Shown here piece after piece: positions 1 to 11,006 of a stretch of 64,000 nt of DNA. Made by a program: the position numbers and the translations under genes. This DNA is from Actinomycetota bacterium (lineage in GTDB: Bacteria > Actinomycetota > Actinomycetes > Actinomycetales > Dermatophilaceae). How positions within the stretch are numbered: the stretch's first letter is position 1; each line of letters begins with the position of its first letter. Under the pieces are notes generated by a model, which ran no database searches, was not told the DNA's origin, and saw nothing but the letters and a program-made list of their open reading frames with translations. Where the stretch lies: positions 1 to 64,000 of the forward strand of contig JAIUPO010000021.1 in assembly GCA_020160805.1 (NCBI GenBank). Reading direction: 5' to 3'.

Positions 1-73
1 ACTTCTCCCGGCGCGAAACCCGCCGCCGGTTGCCGTACTCGACGTCGGTGAAGGAGAGCTGCTCACTGTCCAC
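1..73 (-). CDS. Transposase N-terminus, IS5-like, cut by window edge
   Basis: Only the first 24 codons lie in the window, read leftward from a GTG at 73. The peptide begins VDSEQLSFTDVEYGNRRR and continues with a basic SRREK stretch. This resembles the start of IS5-family transposases, which have a short SFxDxEY motif followed by Arg/Lys-rich sequence before the DDE domain. No ATG lies upstream in this frame and a TAG stop precedes it. The catalytic domain, the far inverted repeat and any target duplication are outside the window, so the family call rests on the N-terminal motif alone. The nucleotidyltransferase gene just to the right ends abruptly close to this element, which fits an insertion event. 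Confidence 0.5.
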   Translation of the reverse strand, partial: MDSEQLSFTDVEYGNRRRVSRREK

Positions 74-134
74 GACCTCATCATTTCCCGACCCGCCCGG
101 CCGAGCCAGCCACCAGGCCGCACAGTCCTAAAGA

Positions 135-668
135 TCAGCGCTTCCCTAGTGACGCCCACGCAGTCTTCAAGGGCGCCATCGCGACCGTTTGTTCACCCGG
201 TGCAAGGGTGCGTAGGGCGTGCAGCGCGAGAATGACGAAATGATCGGCCGGCGCCGGGGCGGGGATGTTGTGGTGGGCCAGCCGGACGATGCGGTGGGCA
301 GCCCACAACCGTTCGAACGCCGACTGCGGATCGGCCAGCATTCCAGGAAAATTCGCGTGCAAGTCGATCGTGGGCGGCCACCCAGGGATCGTGAAGGCGG
401 TGGCGTGCATGCCGATGGCCATCGCGTCTGTCTGCTCGCCGGAATAGCGGGTCCACCCATATTCATGCACGAGATCGACGGCATCCCGGACACGTGCAGG
501 ATCGCACAGGATGTCGACATCGCTCGATAGTCCCCCCGTCCTCAGCCCTTGAGACACCGCTACAGGACCTTTGACGAAGAGCACCCGTATGTCCTCGGTT
601 GCCATTGCTCGTGCGGCCACCGCATGAGCGAGGTGGGTTGCCTCGGCGAGCGTCAGTTCGGCGGTCAC
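135..668 (-). CDS. Nucleotidyltransferase-like protein (NTP_transf_5 type), 3' truncated
   Basis: The 177-residue product resembles the uncharacterised nucleotidyltransferase family Pfam NTP_transf_5. It has a KGP motif near residue 33 (FVKGPVAVSQGL) and a DVD metal-binding motif near residue 50 (SSDVDILCDP), followed by a conserved DLHANFPG segment. The start overlaps the stop of the PqqD-like gene by four bases, so the two are translationally coupled. The protein stops soon after the LALHALR helix, where the paralogue at 4897 continues for well over 100 residues. The last codons (SLGKR then stop) probably come from the neighbouring insertion element, so the C-terminal half is lost. Substrate and role of the family are unknown. 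It is usually found with PqqD-like proteins in polysaccharide loci. Confidence 0.65.
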   Translation of the reverse strand: MTAELTLAEATHLAHAVAARAMATEDIRVLFVKGPVAVSQGLRTGGLSSDVDILCDPARVRDAVDLVHEYGWTRYSGEQTDAMAIGMHATAFTIPGWPPTIDLHANFPGMLADPQSAFERLWAAHRIVRLAHHNIPAPAPADHFVILALHALRTLAPGEQTVAMAPLKTAWASLGKR

Positions 669-952
669 GAACGGTCCGCCGGTCCGATTAAGCCTTGGGC
701 CAGCACGTTCGTCACGAAGTCGATGATCCCGCGCCGAACCTCGTCCGGATCGCCCTCGAAATTGGTCACCAGCTCGTCCAGCGTTTCACCCTGGGCAATG
801 GCGCTCCAGAGAATCGCTCCGGTCGCGTCGAGTCGAGTGGGAAGCGCCGTGAACGGGGGAGCCAGCTTCACCAGGACGACGCGGTCATCGTGGTGCACCC
901 AGGCGACCGACTCATCGATGACCCAGGGCCCGGTCCGCCCGATCGTCTCCAC
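665..952 (-). CDS. PqqD-like small protein
   Basis: A 95-residue protein with the PqqD fold pattern: an N-terminal beta-rich part (WVHHDDRVVLVKL), a central LDATGAILWSAI helix, and a C-terminal helical segment with GETLDELV and IIDFVTNVLAQGLI. PqqD domains bind leader peptides in peptide-modification pathways. Related PqqD-like proteins also sit in exopolysaccharide loci, where their role is not known. No precursor peptide or modification enzyme is seen nearby. GTG is taken as the start because a CACAAT hexamer lies seven bases upstream, suggesting a leaderless message. Its stop overlaps the nucleotidyltransferase start, and a second pair of the same type is at 4604-5830. Confidence 0.75.
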   Translation of the reverse strand: METIGRTGPWVIDESVAWVHHDDRVVLVKLAPPFTALPTRLDATGAILWSAIAQGETLDELVTNFEGDPDEVRRGIIDFVTNVLAQGLIGPADRS

Positions 953-959
953 GACGCGA

Positions 960-965
960 ATTGTG
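960..965 (-). promoter_or_regulatory. -10 box of a leaderless promoter, PqqD gene
   Basis: On the minus strand the hexamer CACAAT is followed by seven bases and then the GTG start at 952, so transcription would begin at or next to the start codon. No Shine-Dalgarno sequence is seen. Confidence 0.5.
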
Positions 966-993
966 CCGCAAAGACCTCACCGCCCGAAAACGC

Positions 994-2109
994 CTACAGG
1001 CGTGGAATGAGTCCTGACTCGGAAAATCGCCGCCGGAAGGCCTGATGGCTGAACCGCCGCTCCCACAGCTGCCGTGGCGTAGTCCCGTAGCCAGAATCGG
1101 CGACGGCGGCCGCCACCCGGGCGAGGGCCGCGGTGAGGTCGGGGACGTCGGCATACCGGAACACGGCTCCCGCCCCGGCCTCCTCGATCTCGCCGGCGAG
1201 GGCGACCTCGTCGGAGACGACGACGGGCAGGTTCGCCGAGAGGGCCTCGGCCACGGCCATCCCGAAACTCTCCGGCCCCGGGCAGACATAGACGTCCGCG
1301 GAGGCGAGCGGCGCGATCCGCGCATCGCCCCACAGGGGACCGGTCCAGGTGATCCGGTCGGCGACCCCAAGCTCCGCGGCGAGCGCGGTGAGGCCGGCGA
1401 TGACCTCCGGGGGGCCGTCGCCGACGATGCTCAGGTGCACCCGCAGCCCGCATGGCGCGGCCGCCAGCCCCGCGACCGCCCGGACGAGGTCGTCGAGCCG
1501 CTTGAGCGGGTGGATGCGGGTCAGGGTGACCAGCTGGAGGACGCCGGGGTCGTGCGAAGCGGTGTCGCGCTTGCCGCGCAGGTCCTCGGTGGCGAGTTCG
1601 ACCACGGGGTCGCGGTCCGGGATGCCGGGGAAGGTCCCGATCGAGGAGCGCTTCTCGCGCTCGGTGGTCCACCAGATCCCCGCGCCGCCGCGCACGACCC
1701 AGTGTTCGACGAGCCCCCACCACAGCAGTTTCTTGAGGTGTTTGGCGGGATAGCGGTCCTTGACGAAGTGACTCCAGGAGCCGTGCGCCACGCAGACGTA
1801 TGGCGTGCGCCGGACCACGCAGGTGGCCGCGGTGAGCGGGTTCCACGGGTCCCAGGGGCCTTCGAGGGTGACCAGGTCGGCGCCGGCGACGAGCCGGTGG
1901 GTGGCGCGGATTCGGCCGCCGAGGTTCGTCGGGAGCGCGACGATGCGCGCCCTGCTGCGGGTATGCAGTGCGGCCGGGTCCCCGGCGATGCGGCGGGCCG
2001 CAATGGCGATGTCGTGCTCGTCGGCGAGTGCCGCGCTCGACGCGATGACGGCGGTGAAGATGCCGCCGTCATCGGCGTCGAGGGAGGAGCGGAAACGGGC
2101 GATCCGCAA
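994..2109 (-). CDS. Glycosyltransferase family 4 (GT-B fold)
   Basis: The 371-residue protein has the shape of a GT4 glycosyltransferase. Its N-terminal half contains the acceptor-side sequence VTLEGPWDPWNP and AHGSWSHFVKDRYP. Its C-terminal half contains the donor-binding Rossmann domain, with LVTLTRIHPLKRLDDLVRA, SIVGDGPP and the hallmark EX7E-type segment near CPGPESFGMAVAEAL. It probably transfers a sugar from a nucleotide donor during polysaccharide assembly at the cytoplasmic membrane. The TTG start lies one base after the icd stop, so it may be translated by coupling to icd, which is unusual for a metabolic gene and a glycosyltransferase. The PqqD-like gene follows 41 bases downstream. 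Donor and acceptor cannot be told from sequence. Confidence 0.85.
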   Translation of the reverse strand: MRIARFRSSLDADDGGIFTAVIASSAALADEHDIAIAARRIAGDPAALHTRSRARIVALPTNLGGRIRATHRLVAGADLVTLEGPWDPWNPLTAATCVVRRTPYVCVAHGSWSHFVKDRYPAKHLKKLLWWGLVEHWVVRGGAGIWWTTEREKRSSIGTFPGIPDRDPVVELATEDLRGKRDTASHDPGVLQLVTLTRIHPLKRLDDLVRAVAGLAAAPCGLRVHLSIVGDGPPEVIAGLTALAAELGVADRITWTGPLWGDARIAPLASADVYVCPGPESFGMAVAEALSANLPVVVSDEVALAGEIEEAGAGAVFRYADVPDLTAALARVAAAVADSGYGTTPRQLWERRFSHQAFRRRFSESGLIPRL

Positions 2110-2110
2110 T

Positions 2111-4435
<2,325 letters not shown>

Positions 4436-4603
4436 CTAGTGGTCTGTCCCAGTGGTGGTTACCTGGTTGAGGGCGACTCGGCCGCGGGTGACTTTCTCCA
4501 GGATGGACTCGGCTGATGCGGTCCAGACCAGCGGTCGAGTGCTGTGGGTCACTCGCCCCTCCGGCTAGGGGCGCCGCGGCGCGTCACGTGAGAGCCTGCA
4601 CCC

Positions 4604-4900
4604 GTGCCCGACGACGCCCGCGATCTCGACGCCGAGGTCCGCTACGCCGCGAGCCCTGACGTCGCCTGGGTGGAGGGGCCGGACCGGGTGGCGCTCGTCG
4701 ACCTCCGCGACCCGGCCTCGGCCACGCCTCAGCTGTGCCCGGAGCCGGCGGCGAGCCTGTGGCGGGCTGTCGCGGAGGGGCCGAAGGGGGAGTCCCAGCT
4801 CGTCGCGCTGGCGAACGACGTCGTCGGCGAGCAGGCGGAGGCCCTCGTCGCGGCCTTCCTCGAGGCGTTAGCCGGGGCGGGTCTCGTGGTGGCGACGTGA
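4604..4900 (+). CDS. PqqD-like small protein, second copy
   Basis: A 98-residue PqqD-like protein that starts with GTG and has the same pattern as the copy at 665-952: VAWVEGPDRVALVDL, then an LCPEPAASLWRAV helix, then VAAFLEALAGAGLV at the C-terminus. Its TGA overlaps the GTG of the following nucleotidyltransferase gene, exactly as in the first pair. A weak GAGCCT hexamer lies six bases before the GTG and may serve as a leaderless -10. The two pairs point away from each other with icd and a glycosyltransferase between them. The role of this family in sugar-polymer loci is unknown. No peptide substrate was found. Confidence 0.72.
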   Translation: MPDDARDLDAEVRYAASPDVAWVEGPDRVALVDLRDPASATPQLCPEPAASLWRAVAEGPKGESQLVALANDVVGEQAEALVAAFLEALAGAGLVVAT

Positions 4901-5830
4901 CGGGCAGTGCGAGCCAGGGTGAGGACCTGACGCTTGCAGAGGCGGTCCCGCTCGGCACGGTGCTCCTGCAGCGGCTCCTGGCCGACGCTGGGGTGCGGTC
5001 CTTTGCCATCAAGGGGCCTGCTTTCGTCGAGCTGGGCGTCCGCGCGCCGAAGGAGAGTCACGATGTCGATCTCTTCATCCACCCGGCCGACCGCGCTGCC
5101 GCTGCTGCCTGCCTGACAGGGGCTGGGTGGTTCGTGCTCGGTTACGACCTCCCCCCGGAGATCGACGACATCATCTACTCGACGACCTACGGGCACGACA
5201 TGCTGCCGTGCACGGTCGACGTCCACCACGTGTACCCGGGGCTGCTCGCCGATCCAGGGTTGGTCTTCGAGGCGCTCTGGTCAGAGCGCACCAGCGTCCC
5301 GCTGGCAGGTGCACAGGCGATGGCCCCGGCGGCGGAGCACGCCCTGATCATCGAGGCCCTGCATCGCCTCCGCAGCGCCGAGGAGCAGCAGTGGGGGGAT
5401 GCGGCGGAGCGCGTCGTTGCGGGCCTGCGCAGGCCTTTCGACCCGCTGACGGTGGTCGCTGCGGCCGATGAGGTGGGCGCTCGCTGGTCAGTGGCGCCGG
5501 TGGTCTCCGCGCTCGGCGGGGCCCGCTCTGACAGGACCGCCTGACCCCGGGTTCGAGGCTTGGCGTCGGCAGTGTGGCCCCTACCGTGGGGAAGCGATCA
5601 TCGCTGCAGTGCTGCGGCGTGCGCCGTGGCGGCTCCCACGTGTGATCTGGGGCCAGCTCCACGTGTCGGACGAGATGGCCCGGTTCTGGGCGGAGACTCA
5701 CGGGCTGCCCTATCACAACCGCCGCCAGGTCTTTGCGTATCGGGTCCGCCGCCTTCTCAACGGGATGAGGCTGCGGTTCCTCCGCAGGGTGGTGCAGGCG
5801 CGATCAGGCGAGCACCGTGGACCTAGCTGA
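4897..5830 (+). pseudogene. Nucleotidyltransferase-like gene (NTP_transf_5 type), probable frameshift
   Basis: The first frame gives about 215 residues from the GTG at 4897 to a stop at 5544. They include FAIKGPAFVELGV, HDVDLFIHPADRA and a conserved VDVHHVYPGL segment, paralogous to the gene at 135-668. After about 5500 the likely continuation lies one frame over and runs to 5830. That segment has a charged, Trp- and Arg-rich C-terminus (PWRLPRVIWGQLHVSDEMAR, YRVRRLLNGMRLRFLRR) typical of the family tail. The decayed Wzc-like gene begins with a GTG inside this second-frame end, which supports it as the true C-terminus. A single-base change in the GGGGCCC-rich stretch near 5518-5528 would explain the break. 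It may be a real mutation or a sequencing error. Confidence 0.6.
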
Positions 5831-7286
5831 CTGTCTGCGGATCGTCCGCGGACACTGGTGCGAAATCGCGGCGTGCGTCTTGGGCGCCATCCTTATCGCG
5901 GGTCTTTAGGCCCTCATCCGACCAAGATGTATCAAGCCGAGGCTGCCGTATTCGGGGTCTCGGGAACCTCGAGCTCAACTGCGGAGACGTCGATCAGTGA
6001 CTCTCTCGCGAAGTCTCGAGTCGCGTCGTACGTCGTTGTCGCCAAGGGCCGAGGGACCGCTGAGGAGGCGGCGAGGATCATGGGCACCGACGCGCCTGCG
6101 TCGTCGCTCATCGGCCGGGTCGACGTCAGGCAGCCGCCGGAGACGGTCCTCATCCAGGTGAGGGCGAAGGGGGCTACCCCGCGGTCGGCCACCTAGCTGG
6201 CGAACGCGTGGATCCAGGCGTTGGCGACCCAGGTTGAGGGCATCGAGGGCAAGGGTGCCGGGGCGATGCGGGTCGTACCGCAGGAGTCCGCGGCGATGCC
6301 GACGCAGCCGATCAGCCCGTACCCGCGACGTGACCTGCCGCTCGCTCTCGTGCTCGGCGTGCTCATCGGTCTGGGCGCCGCCGTGGTGGTCCCAGCTCGA
6401 CCGGGCTGCCCAGCCCAGAGGACGTGCGGTTGCTCGGGTTCACCGTGCTGTCGAGCCTCCCTGCGACGCGCGCACTAGACCGCTCGAAGGGCCGGACCCC
6501 GCTGCTGACCGCGGCGCAGGGTGCGGCTGTCGATCCGGCGGCCAGCGAGGCAATCCGTCGCTTGCGGACCAACCTCAGGTACATGAACGTCGACGACCCA
6601 CCGCGGGTGATCGTCGTGACGAGCCCCAACGAGGGCGACGGCAAGTCGAACGTGGCGTCCAACCTCGTGGCAACGATGGCCCCGACCGGGCAGCCCACTC
6701 TCCTCATGGATGCCGATCTCCGCAGCCGGTCATCGCGACGTCTCTGGGACTGGCTGAGGGCGCCGGTCTCACCGATGTGCTCACCGGGGAGGCGGACGTC
6801 GAGGACGTCATGCAGGAGTCGGGCCAGGTCCCGGGCCTCCACATCATCGGCGCGGGCAACCTGCCGCCGACCCCGAGCGAGTTGCTGGGGTCGCGCGCGA
6901 TGCGCGTCCTAGTCACTGGACTCGCTGAGCACCAACTCATCATTATCGACGCGCCTCCTTTGCTTCCCGTAACTGACGCCGCGATCCTCGGCACGATCGC
7001 CGACGGCGTCATCCTCGTTGCCTCAGCGGGCAAGACGCTCGACACGCACATCCAGGGCGCGGCTGACCAGCTCGAGGAGGTCAATGCCCGCCTGCTCGGG
7101 GTCGTCCTCAACCGTGCGGCCAAGCGGGAAGCGTCGGCCTACTACGGCGCGCGGACGAAGTACCACGACAAGCCGACGACTTCTACCGCACCGGTGGTGC
7201 CAGACAGCGCCAAGCCCGAGAACTCCCGCGGCGAAATTCGGTCGGTGACGTCCCCTGACGGGCGTCTCGGTCGTCGACGCGTCTGA
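5817..7286 (+). pseudogene. Decayed Wzz/Wzc-type tyrosine kinase (CpsD-like)
   Basis: Read across frames, this is a paralogue of the intact protein at 21400-22992. From the GTG at 5817 a first transmembrane segment (VLGAILIAGL) ends at an in-frame TAG near 5907. A shifted frame then gives MYQAEAAVFGV and SDSLAKSRVASYVVVAKGRG, with another TAG at 6194. The second membrane segment follows (LALVLGVLIGLGAAVVV). A further frame gives RLRTNLRYMNVDDPPRVIVV and a Walker A (NEGDGKSN). A last shift near 6725 gives LGLAEGAGLTDVL, GNLPPTPSELLG and the Walker B-like IIIDAPPLLPVTDA. At least two stops and three frame changes mean no full product can form. The C-terminal tyrosine cluster is also poor. It probably once formed an operon with the PqqD/nucleotidyltransferase pair. 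Confidence 0.85.
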
Positions 7287-7471
7287 GGAACCCGGCGACG
7301 GCTGACCTTTCGACAGTGCCAAGAGCCGGGTGCCAGCTGCATCTGCTGAGTTCTCGGCCTCGCTCTCCTGGTCGGGCAGGGAACGGCGAGTCATGCGTCT
7401 TGTCCCTGGTCAGGTCGTCAGGTCGATCTGTGCCCCTGACGAGGCTGCAACATGGGAGCGCCGCCGAGATG

Positions 7472-8758
7472 TCAGGTGTCGGACCTCCTGGGCTCAAGAG
7501 AGCCACTGACGAAGACCTGCACTGTCCGGCTGACGTCAGATCCTCTAGGGAGGAGCTCGCTCAGGGGTAGGCGGGTCGCCCATAGGGCGATGATGAAGGT
7601 CGTGAAGAAGCCCGTGGCCGACGCCCAAGCGGCCCCCGTAGCGCCGAAGCGAGGCCCCATGATCAGCAGGAGCAGGACCCCGACGCCCAGACCGATGACC
7701 TGGGCGAGCGTCAGGTGCCATCCGCGACCACTCGCGATCAGGATGCTGGCAGAGGCTTGAGTGCCGACGAGGAAGAGTGCCCCGATGAGCCCGATCCAGG
7801 TTGGGATCACCGCTGAGGCAAACGCCTGGCCGAAGGCGATGGGGATGGCGTAGGGCGCCGCAGCCGCGAGCACCAACGTGAGGATAGCCCCCGCCAGCAG
7901 ACTCACCCGGACGACCGACCCGTCCGCAAGCCTGCCGTCGCGCTGATGCTGCGCAGCGACCTGCTGAAATGTCGCGGAGGCTACGGCCAGGCCAAGTGTC
8001 GACGGGAGGAGAGCTACCGTCGCAGAGATCGAGTAGATACCGGCTCCAAAAGCGCCGATCACGCCTAGCACGAGGACTTGGTCCAAGCGGTACGACAGTG
8101 CTTCGGCGACCTGACTCCCGAAGTAGGGAAGTCCCTCCCTGAGAACCCTCAGCAACGGCTCGCGTCTGACCCCCGACGGCATCTTCACGAGTAGATGCGA
8201 CGCCACCGCCGTAATGAGATAGGCGCCTGCCTGCGCGATCAGCACGGCCACGACCGAGAGCTCACCTGTCGCCCAGAGCCAGAGCGACACTACGGCAAGC
8301 AGCACGCTGGGAGTAAGGAGGACGAGCGAGTAGGCCCCGACACGCCCGCTACCCAGCAGCGCGCTGCCGTCGTTGAGCCACCGGGTGCCAGCCCCTGTGC
8401 ACGTGACAATGCACCCGACGAGGACCCACTTGATGCCCGATGAGGCGCTTGGAGCGAGTACGGGCAGCAGGGCAGTCGCCACGAGTCCTGAGACCGCGGC
8501 GAGGGGCAGGGCCAGGGCGCGAGCCGCGAGAAGATGCTGAGCGGCAGAGGCAGGCGGCTGTAAGGCCCAGATGCGCCTCATCACGCTGGGCAGGCCCCCC
8601 GAGAGAAGCAGCGGGAAGAGCAGCATGAGTGAGATGCCCGTGGCGACGACTCCTCGCCCGGACGGGCCGAGCCCCCATGCCGTCAGCGTCAGGGTGAAGA
8701 AGCCACACGTGACGGAGCCGATGCGGCTCAGCACCACGGTGAGAGCGGAGTTGGTCAA
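7472..8758 (-). CDS. Wzx-like polysaccharide flippase (MOP superfamily)
   Basis: A highly hydrophobic protein of about 428 residues with roughly twelve predicted membrane helices, starting TNSALTVVLSRIGSVTCGFF. This layout fits lipid-linked repeat-unit flippases, which move undecaprenyl-diphosphate glycans to the outer face of the membrane. Charged loops such as SYRLDQVLVLGVIGAFGAG match the family's conserved mid-protein region. The start is uncertain. A TTG at 8758 lies one base after the pyruvyl transferase stop and gives the usual short N-terminus. A TTG at 8821 would add 21 basic residues but overlaps the previous gene by 62 bases and lacks a ribosome-binding site. It is the last gene of the long minus-strand operon and converges on the decayed kinase. 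Confidence 0.85.
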   Translation of the reverse strand: MTNSALTVVLSRIGSVTCGFFTLTLTAWGLGPSGRGVVATGISLMLLFPLLLSGGLPSVMRRIWALQPPASAAQHLLAARALALPLAAVSGLVATALLPVLAPSASSGIKWVLVGCIVTCTGAGTRWLNDGSALLGSGRVGAYSLVLLTPSVLLAVVSLWLWATGELSVVAVLIAQAGAYLITAVASHLLVKMPSGVRREPLLRVLREGLPYFGSQVAEALSYRLDQVLVLGVIGAFGAGIYSISATVALLPSTLGLAVASATFQQVAAQHQRDGRLADGSVVRVSLLAGAILTLVLAAAAPYAIPIAFGQAFASAVIPTWIGLIGALFLVGTQASASILIASGRGWHLTLAQVIGLGVGVLLLLIMGPRFGATGAAWASATGFFTTFIIALWATRLPLSELLPRGSDVSRTVQVFVSGSLEPRRSDT

Positions 8759-8759
8759 G

Positions 8760-9734
8760 TTACCGGGGCCTCGACGTCGTTGCTTTCCGGCACGCAAACG
8801 AAAAGCTCGGTGCAAACTCAAAGGGAAAGCGGGGGTCGTCGAGCCATGTGGCTGCGTAGTTGCTCAACTTCATGTTGGAGTTGTCAACGGCAACCACGCG
8901 GCGCCCCAGGTGCAGGCCCAGGATCATCGCGTGCAGGCGATCCGTGACGATGGTCTTGCCGGCCGAGAGTAGGGAGGTCCCCAAGGCAAGACGCTTCTGC
9001 GCCTTCTGCTCCCAGTGCGCAGGAGGCCGGGTCGCCAGTCGGCGCGCGAACGGTGGCCATTGCGGGCCGTACTTGAGCCTGTGCAGGGCGCGCTTCGGGT
9101 ATGAGTCGCGTGGCCAGTCGATAGTCCTGCCCGCCTCGATGTCGAGTGCCTCTGCGGCTGCCTCAGGATCCGTGCGAGCGAGGACAACCAGCTCCTGGCG
9201 TGGGTCGGGACTATCGATGAAGCCCAGATGGTGAGCCATGTCTGGCACGAGGTGCGGGTGCAGGCCGATCTCGCGCAGCGCGTCGAACGACTGCTGATCA
9301 CGAGCGGCTAGCCGCACCTCGGGGCGATCAAAAGCTTCTGCCAGGTTGGCGCGGTCCTCGGGGCGGGGGAAGACCACACTCTGGGGAAGTTGAATCAAGA
9401 CACTCCCGGGCGCCAGACGACGCGCTAGTTCAGTGCGGAAGGTCTCCATTGGGGGATATAGCCCGCCCAGGGTGCCACCGCCTTGGAGTGCAAGAACCAG
9501 ATCGCCGTGCTCGAGGCCCGGTGGCGTGGTGTAGATCGGATGGATCCCGTCCACAGTTATTCCCCGCCCAGCCCAGTACCTTAGGGTCCCCAGAGAAATC
9601 GCCGAGTCCCCGATATTGCTGTAGTCAGGGAAGTCCAGGAAGTTCAGACGAGCCACTCCTTGGTGAAGTGGGCTAAGCCTTTCGAGGGCACTCTCGCGGA
9701 GGTCCTCAAGCGCAGATCGGACACTATTTCTCAT
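8760..9734 (-). CDS. Polysaccharide pyruvyl transferase family protein
   Basis: The 324-residue protein has the family's early NFLDFPDYSNIGDSAI motif near residue 30, then VLALQGGGTLGG and a C-terminal TIVTDRLHAMILGLHLGRR motif. Members transfer pyruvate from phosphoenolpyruvate to form ketals on sugars of exopolysaccharides or cell-wall polymers, in the cytoplasm before export. It starts with ATG four bases after the polymerase stop and lies between the Wzy-like and Wzx-like genes, so it likely decorates the same repeat unit. The local base composition is less GC-rich than in flanking metabolic genes, as for the next two genes. Some family members have other roles, so the pyruvyl call is by family rather than by a diagnostic residue. 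Confidence 0.85.
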   Translation of the reverse strand: MRNSVRSALEDLRESALERLSPLHQGVARLNFLDFPDYSNIGDSAISLGTLRYWAGRGITVDGIHPIYTTPPGLEHGDLVLALQGGGTLGGLYPPMETFRTELARRLAPGSVLIQLPQSVVFPRPEDRANLAEAFDRPEVRLAARDQQSFDALREIGLHPHLVPDMAHHLGFIDSPDPRQELVVLARTDPEAAAEALDIEAGRTIDWPRDSYPKRALHRLKYGPQWPPFARRLATRPPAHWEQKAQKRLALGTSLLSAGKTIVTDRLHAMILGLHLGRRVVAVDNSNMKLSNYAATWLDDPRFPFEFAPSFSFACRKATTSRPR

Positions 9735-9737
9735 GAA

Positions 9738-11006
9738 CTATTCCCAATTTTTTTGTGAGACGTGCGTCGCGGACTCTTCCGCTCTGGCACCCAAGATTGC
9801 CACAAACATGCAGAAGAATAGGACGCTGGCCATCGAAGGTTGGTATGCGGTGCCGTTCGCAAAGAAGGAGTTGGTTGTCCACATTGCAAAAGCGAAGAAT
9901 GCAGGGCCGGAGAACGGGTATGGCTCATTCCGCCAGCGTCGCAACAGGCGCAGCCCTAGGAGGATGCAGATGCCCACGAAGGCCCCTCCGCCCACCACTC
10001 CGAATACCGATACGAACTCGGCGAACTGATTATGGGCCATCGGCGCGAGTGAGGCTTCTGCAGGCACGAGCGCAGTGCTCGCCATGCCGAAACCGCCTCC
10101 GGTCAGGTAGGCAAGAGGCGACCCGAGTGCCTCCAGCCCGGCCCAGTTCTCCATAGGTAGGCGGGTCAAGCGGTCGATCGCGCTGGCAGTGAAGGAAAGG
10201 TCGTTCGTCTTCACTCCCGAATCAACGCCAAATGAGATCGCCGTGGCACGTAGGCTTCGGGACAGCGACTCGGACTGCCACACGGCAGCTACGAGGAGCA
10301 TGACGCTGAAGATAAGCCCGAAGGTCGCGCGGCCAAGGCGCTTGCGTCCTGACAGCGGACCGGTGAGCAAGCCAAGGGCAATATTTGCAATGGCGGCTTT
10401 TGACAGCGAAGCGATCCCGCCGATCGATATCGACAGAGTGCTCAAGATTCGCGTACGGCCCGGCAATCCATGCGACAGGGCGATGTATGAGCCCGCAGCA
10501 ACGCCCAGTGAGGTGAGGCTCCCGAAGACACTCGCATAGCGATCGATCCCTGCCCGCTCGGCGTCAGCTGCGAAGAACGCGATCGGCCCCGTGACAAACT
10601 GCAGCGGCACGCTGAGACATCCTATTGCAAAGACCATGACCATGGTGCGCATGTGATCTTGAACGTCGTCGAGAGTTTCGCTGAACGCAGCCAGGGCGAG
10701 AAAAATGGGGAAAGCAAAGAGAAAGCGGACGAGTCCGAAAGCGCCAGCAAATGAGCCGCTGATGACTGCGGTGGTCATGAAGCCAAAGATGGACAGCAGT
10801 ACCCAGAGCGTCGGAACGTTCATCTTGACGATGGGTTTCTTGCCTATCAATCTCGTCAGCACCCAGGCGACCGTGATGGCGTAGACCGTTAGGTAGGGCA
10901 GGGCGGCGAGATTTCGCAGAATGTGCAGGTTGACGACAACGAAGACCAGGCCGAATGCGAGACGGTTGCTCAGCAGGATCTTCTTACGGCCGCGCGACGG
11001 GCGCAT
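9738..11006 (-). CDS. Wzy-like O-antigen/polysaccharide polymerase
   Basis: A 422-residue membrane protein with about ten helices. It has a large soluble loop after the middle (about residues 235-300) containing RLPMENWAGLEALGSPLAYL, which is typical of the O-antigen ligase/polymerase family (Wzy_C-like topology). It would join lipid-linked repeat units outside the membrane. Sequence identity in this group is low, so the call rests on topology and on its place between a glycosyltransferase and the pyruvyl transferase and flippase. The gene is visibly richer in A and T than its neighbours, including an A-rich 3' end coding SQKNWE. This is common for Wzy genes and suggests separate origin. Confidence 0.8.
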   Translation of the reverse strand: MRPSRGRKKILLSNRLAFGLVFVVVNLHILRNLAALPYLTVYAITVAWVLTRLIGKKPIVKMNVPTLWVLLSIFGFMTTAVISGSFAGAFGLVRFLFAFPIFLALAAFSETLDDVQDHMRTMVMVFAIGCLSVPLQFVTGPIAFFAADAERAGIDRYASVFGSLTSLGVAAGSYIALSHGLPGRTRILSTLSISIGGIASLSKAAIANIALGLLTGPLSGRKRLGRATFGLIFSVMLLVAAVWQSESLSRSLRATAISFGVDSGVKTNDLSFTASAIDRLTRLPMENWAGLEALGSPLAYLTGGGFGMASTALVPAEASLAPMAHNQFAEFVSVFGVVGGGAFVGICILLGLRLLRRWRNEPYPFSGPAFFAFAMWTTNSFFANGTAYQPSMASVLFFCMFVAILGARAEESATHVSQKNWE

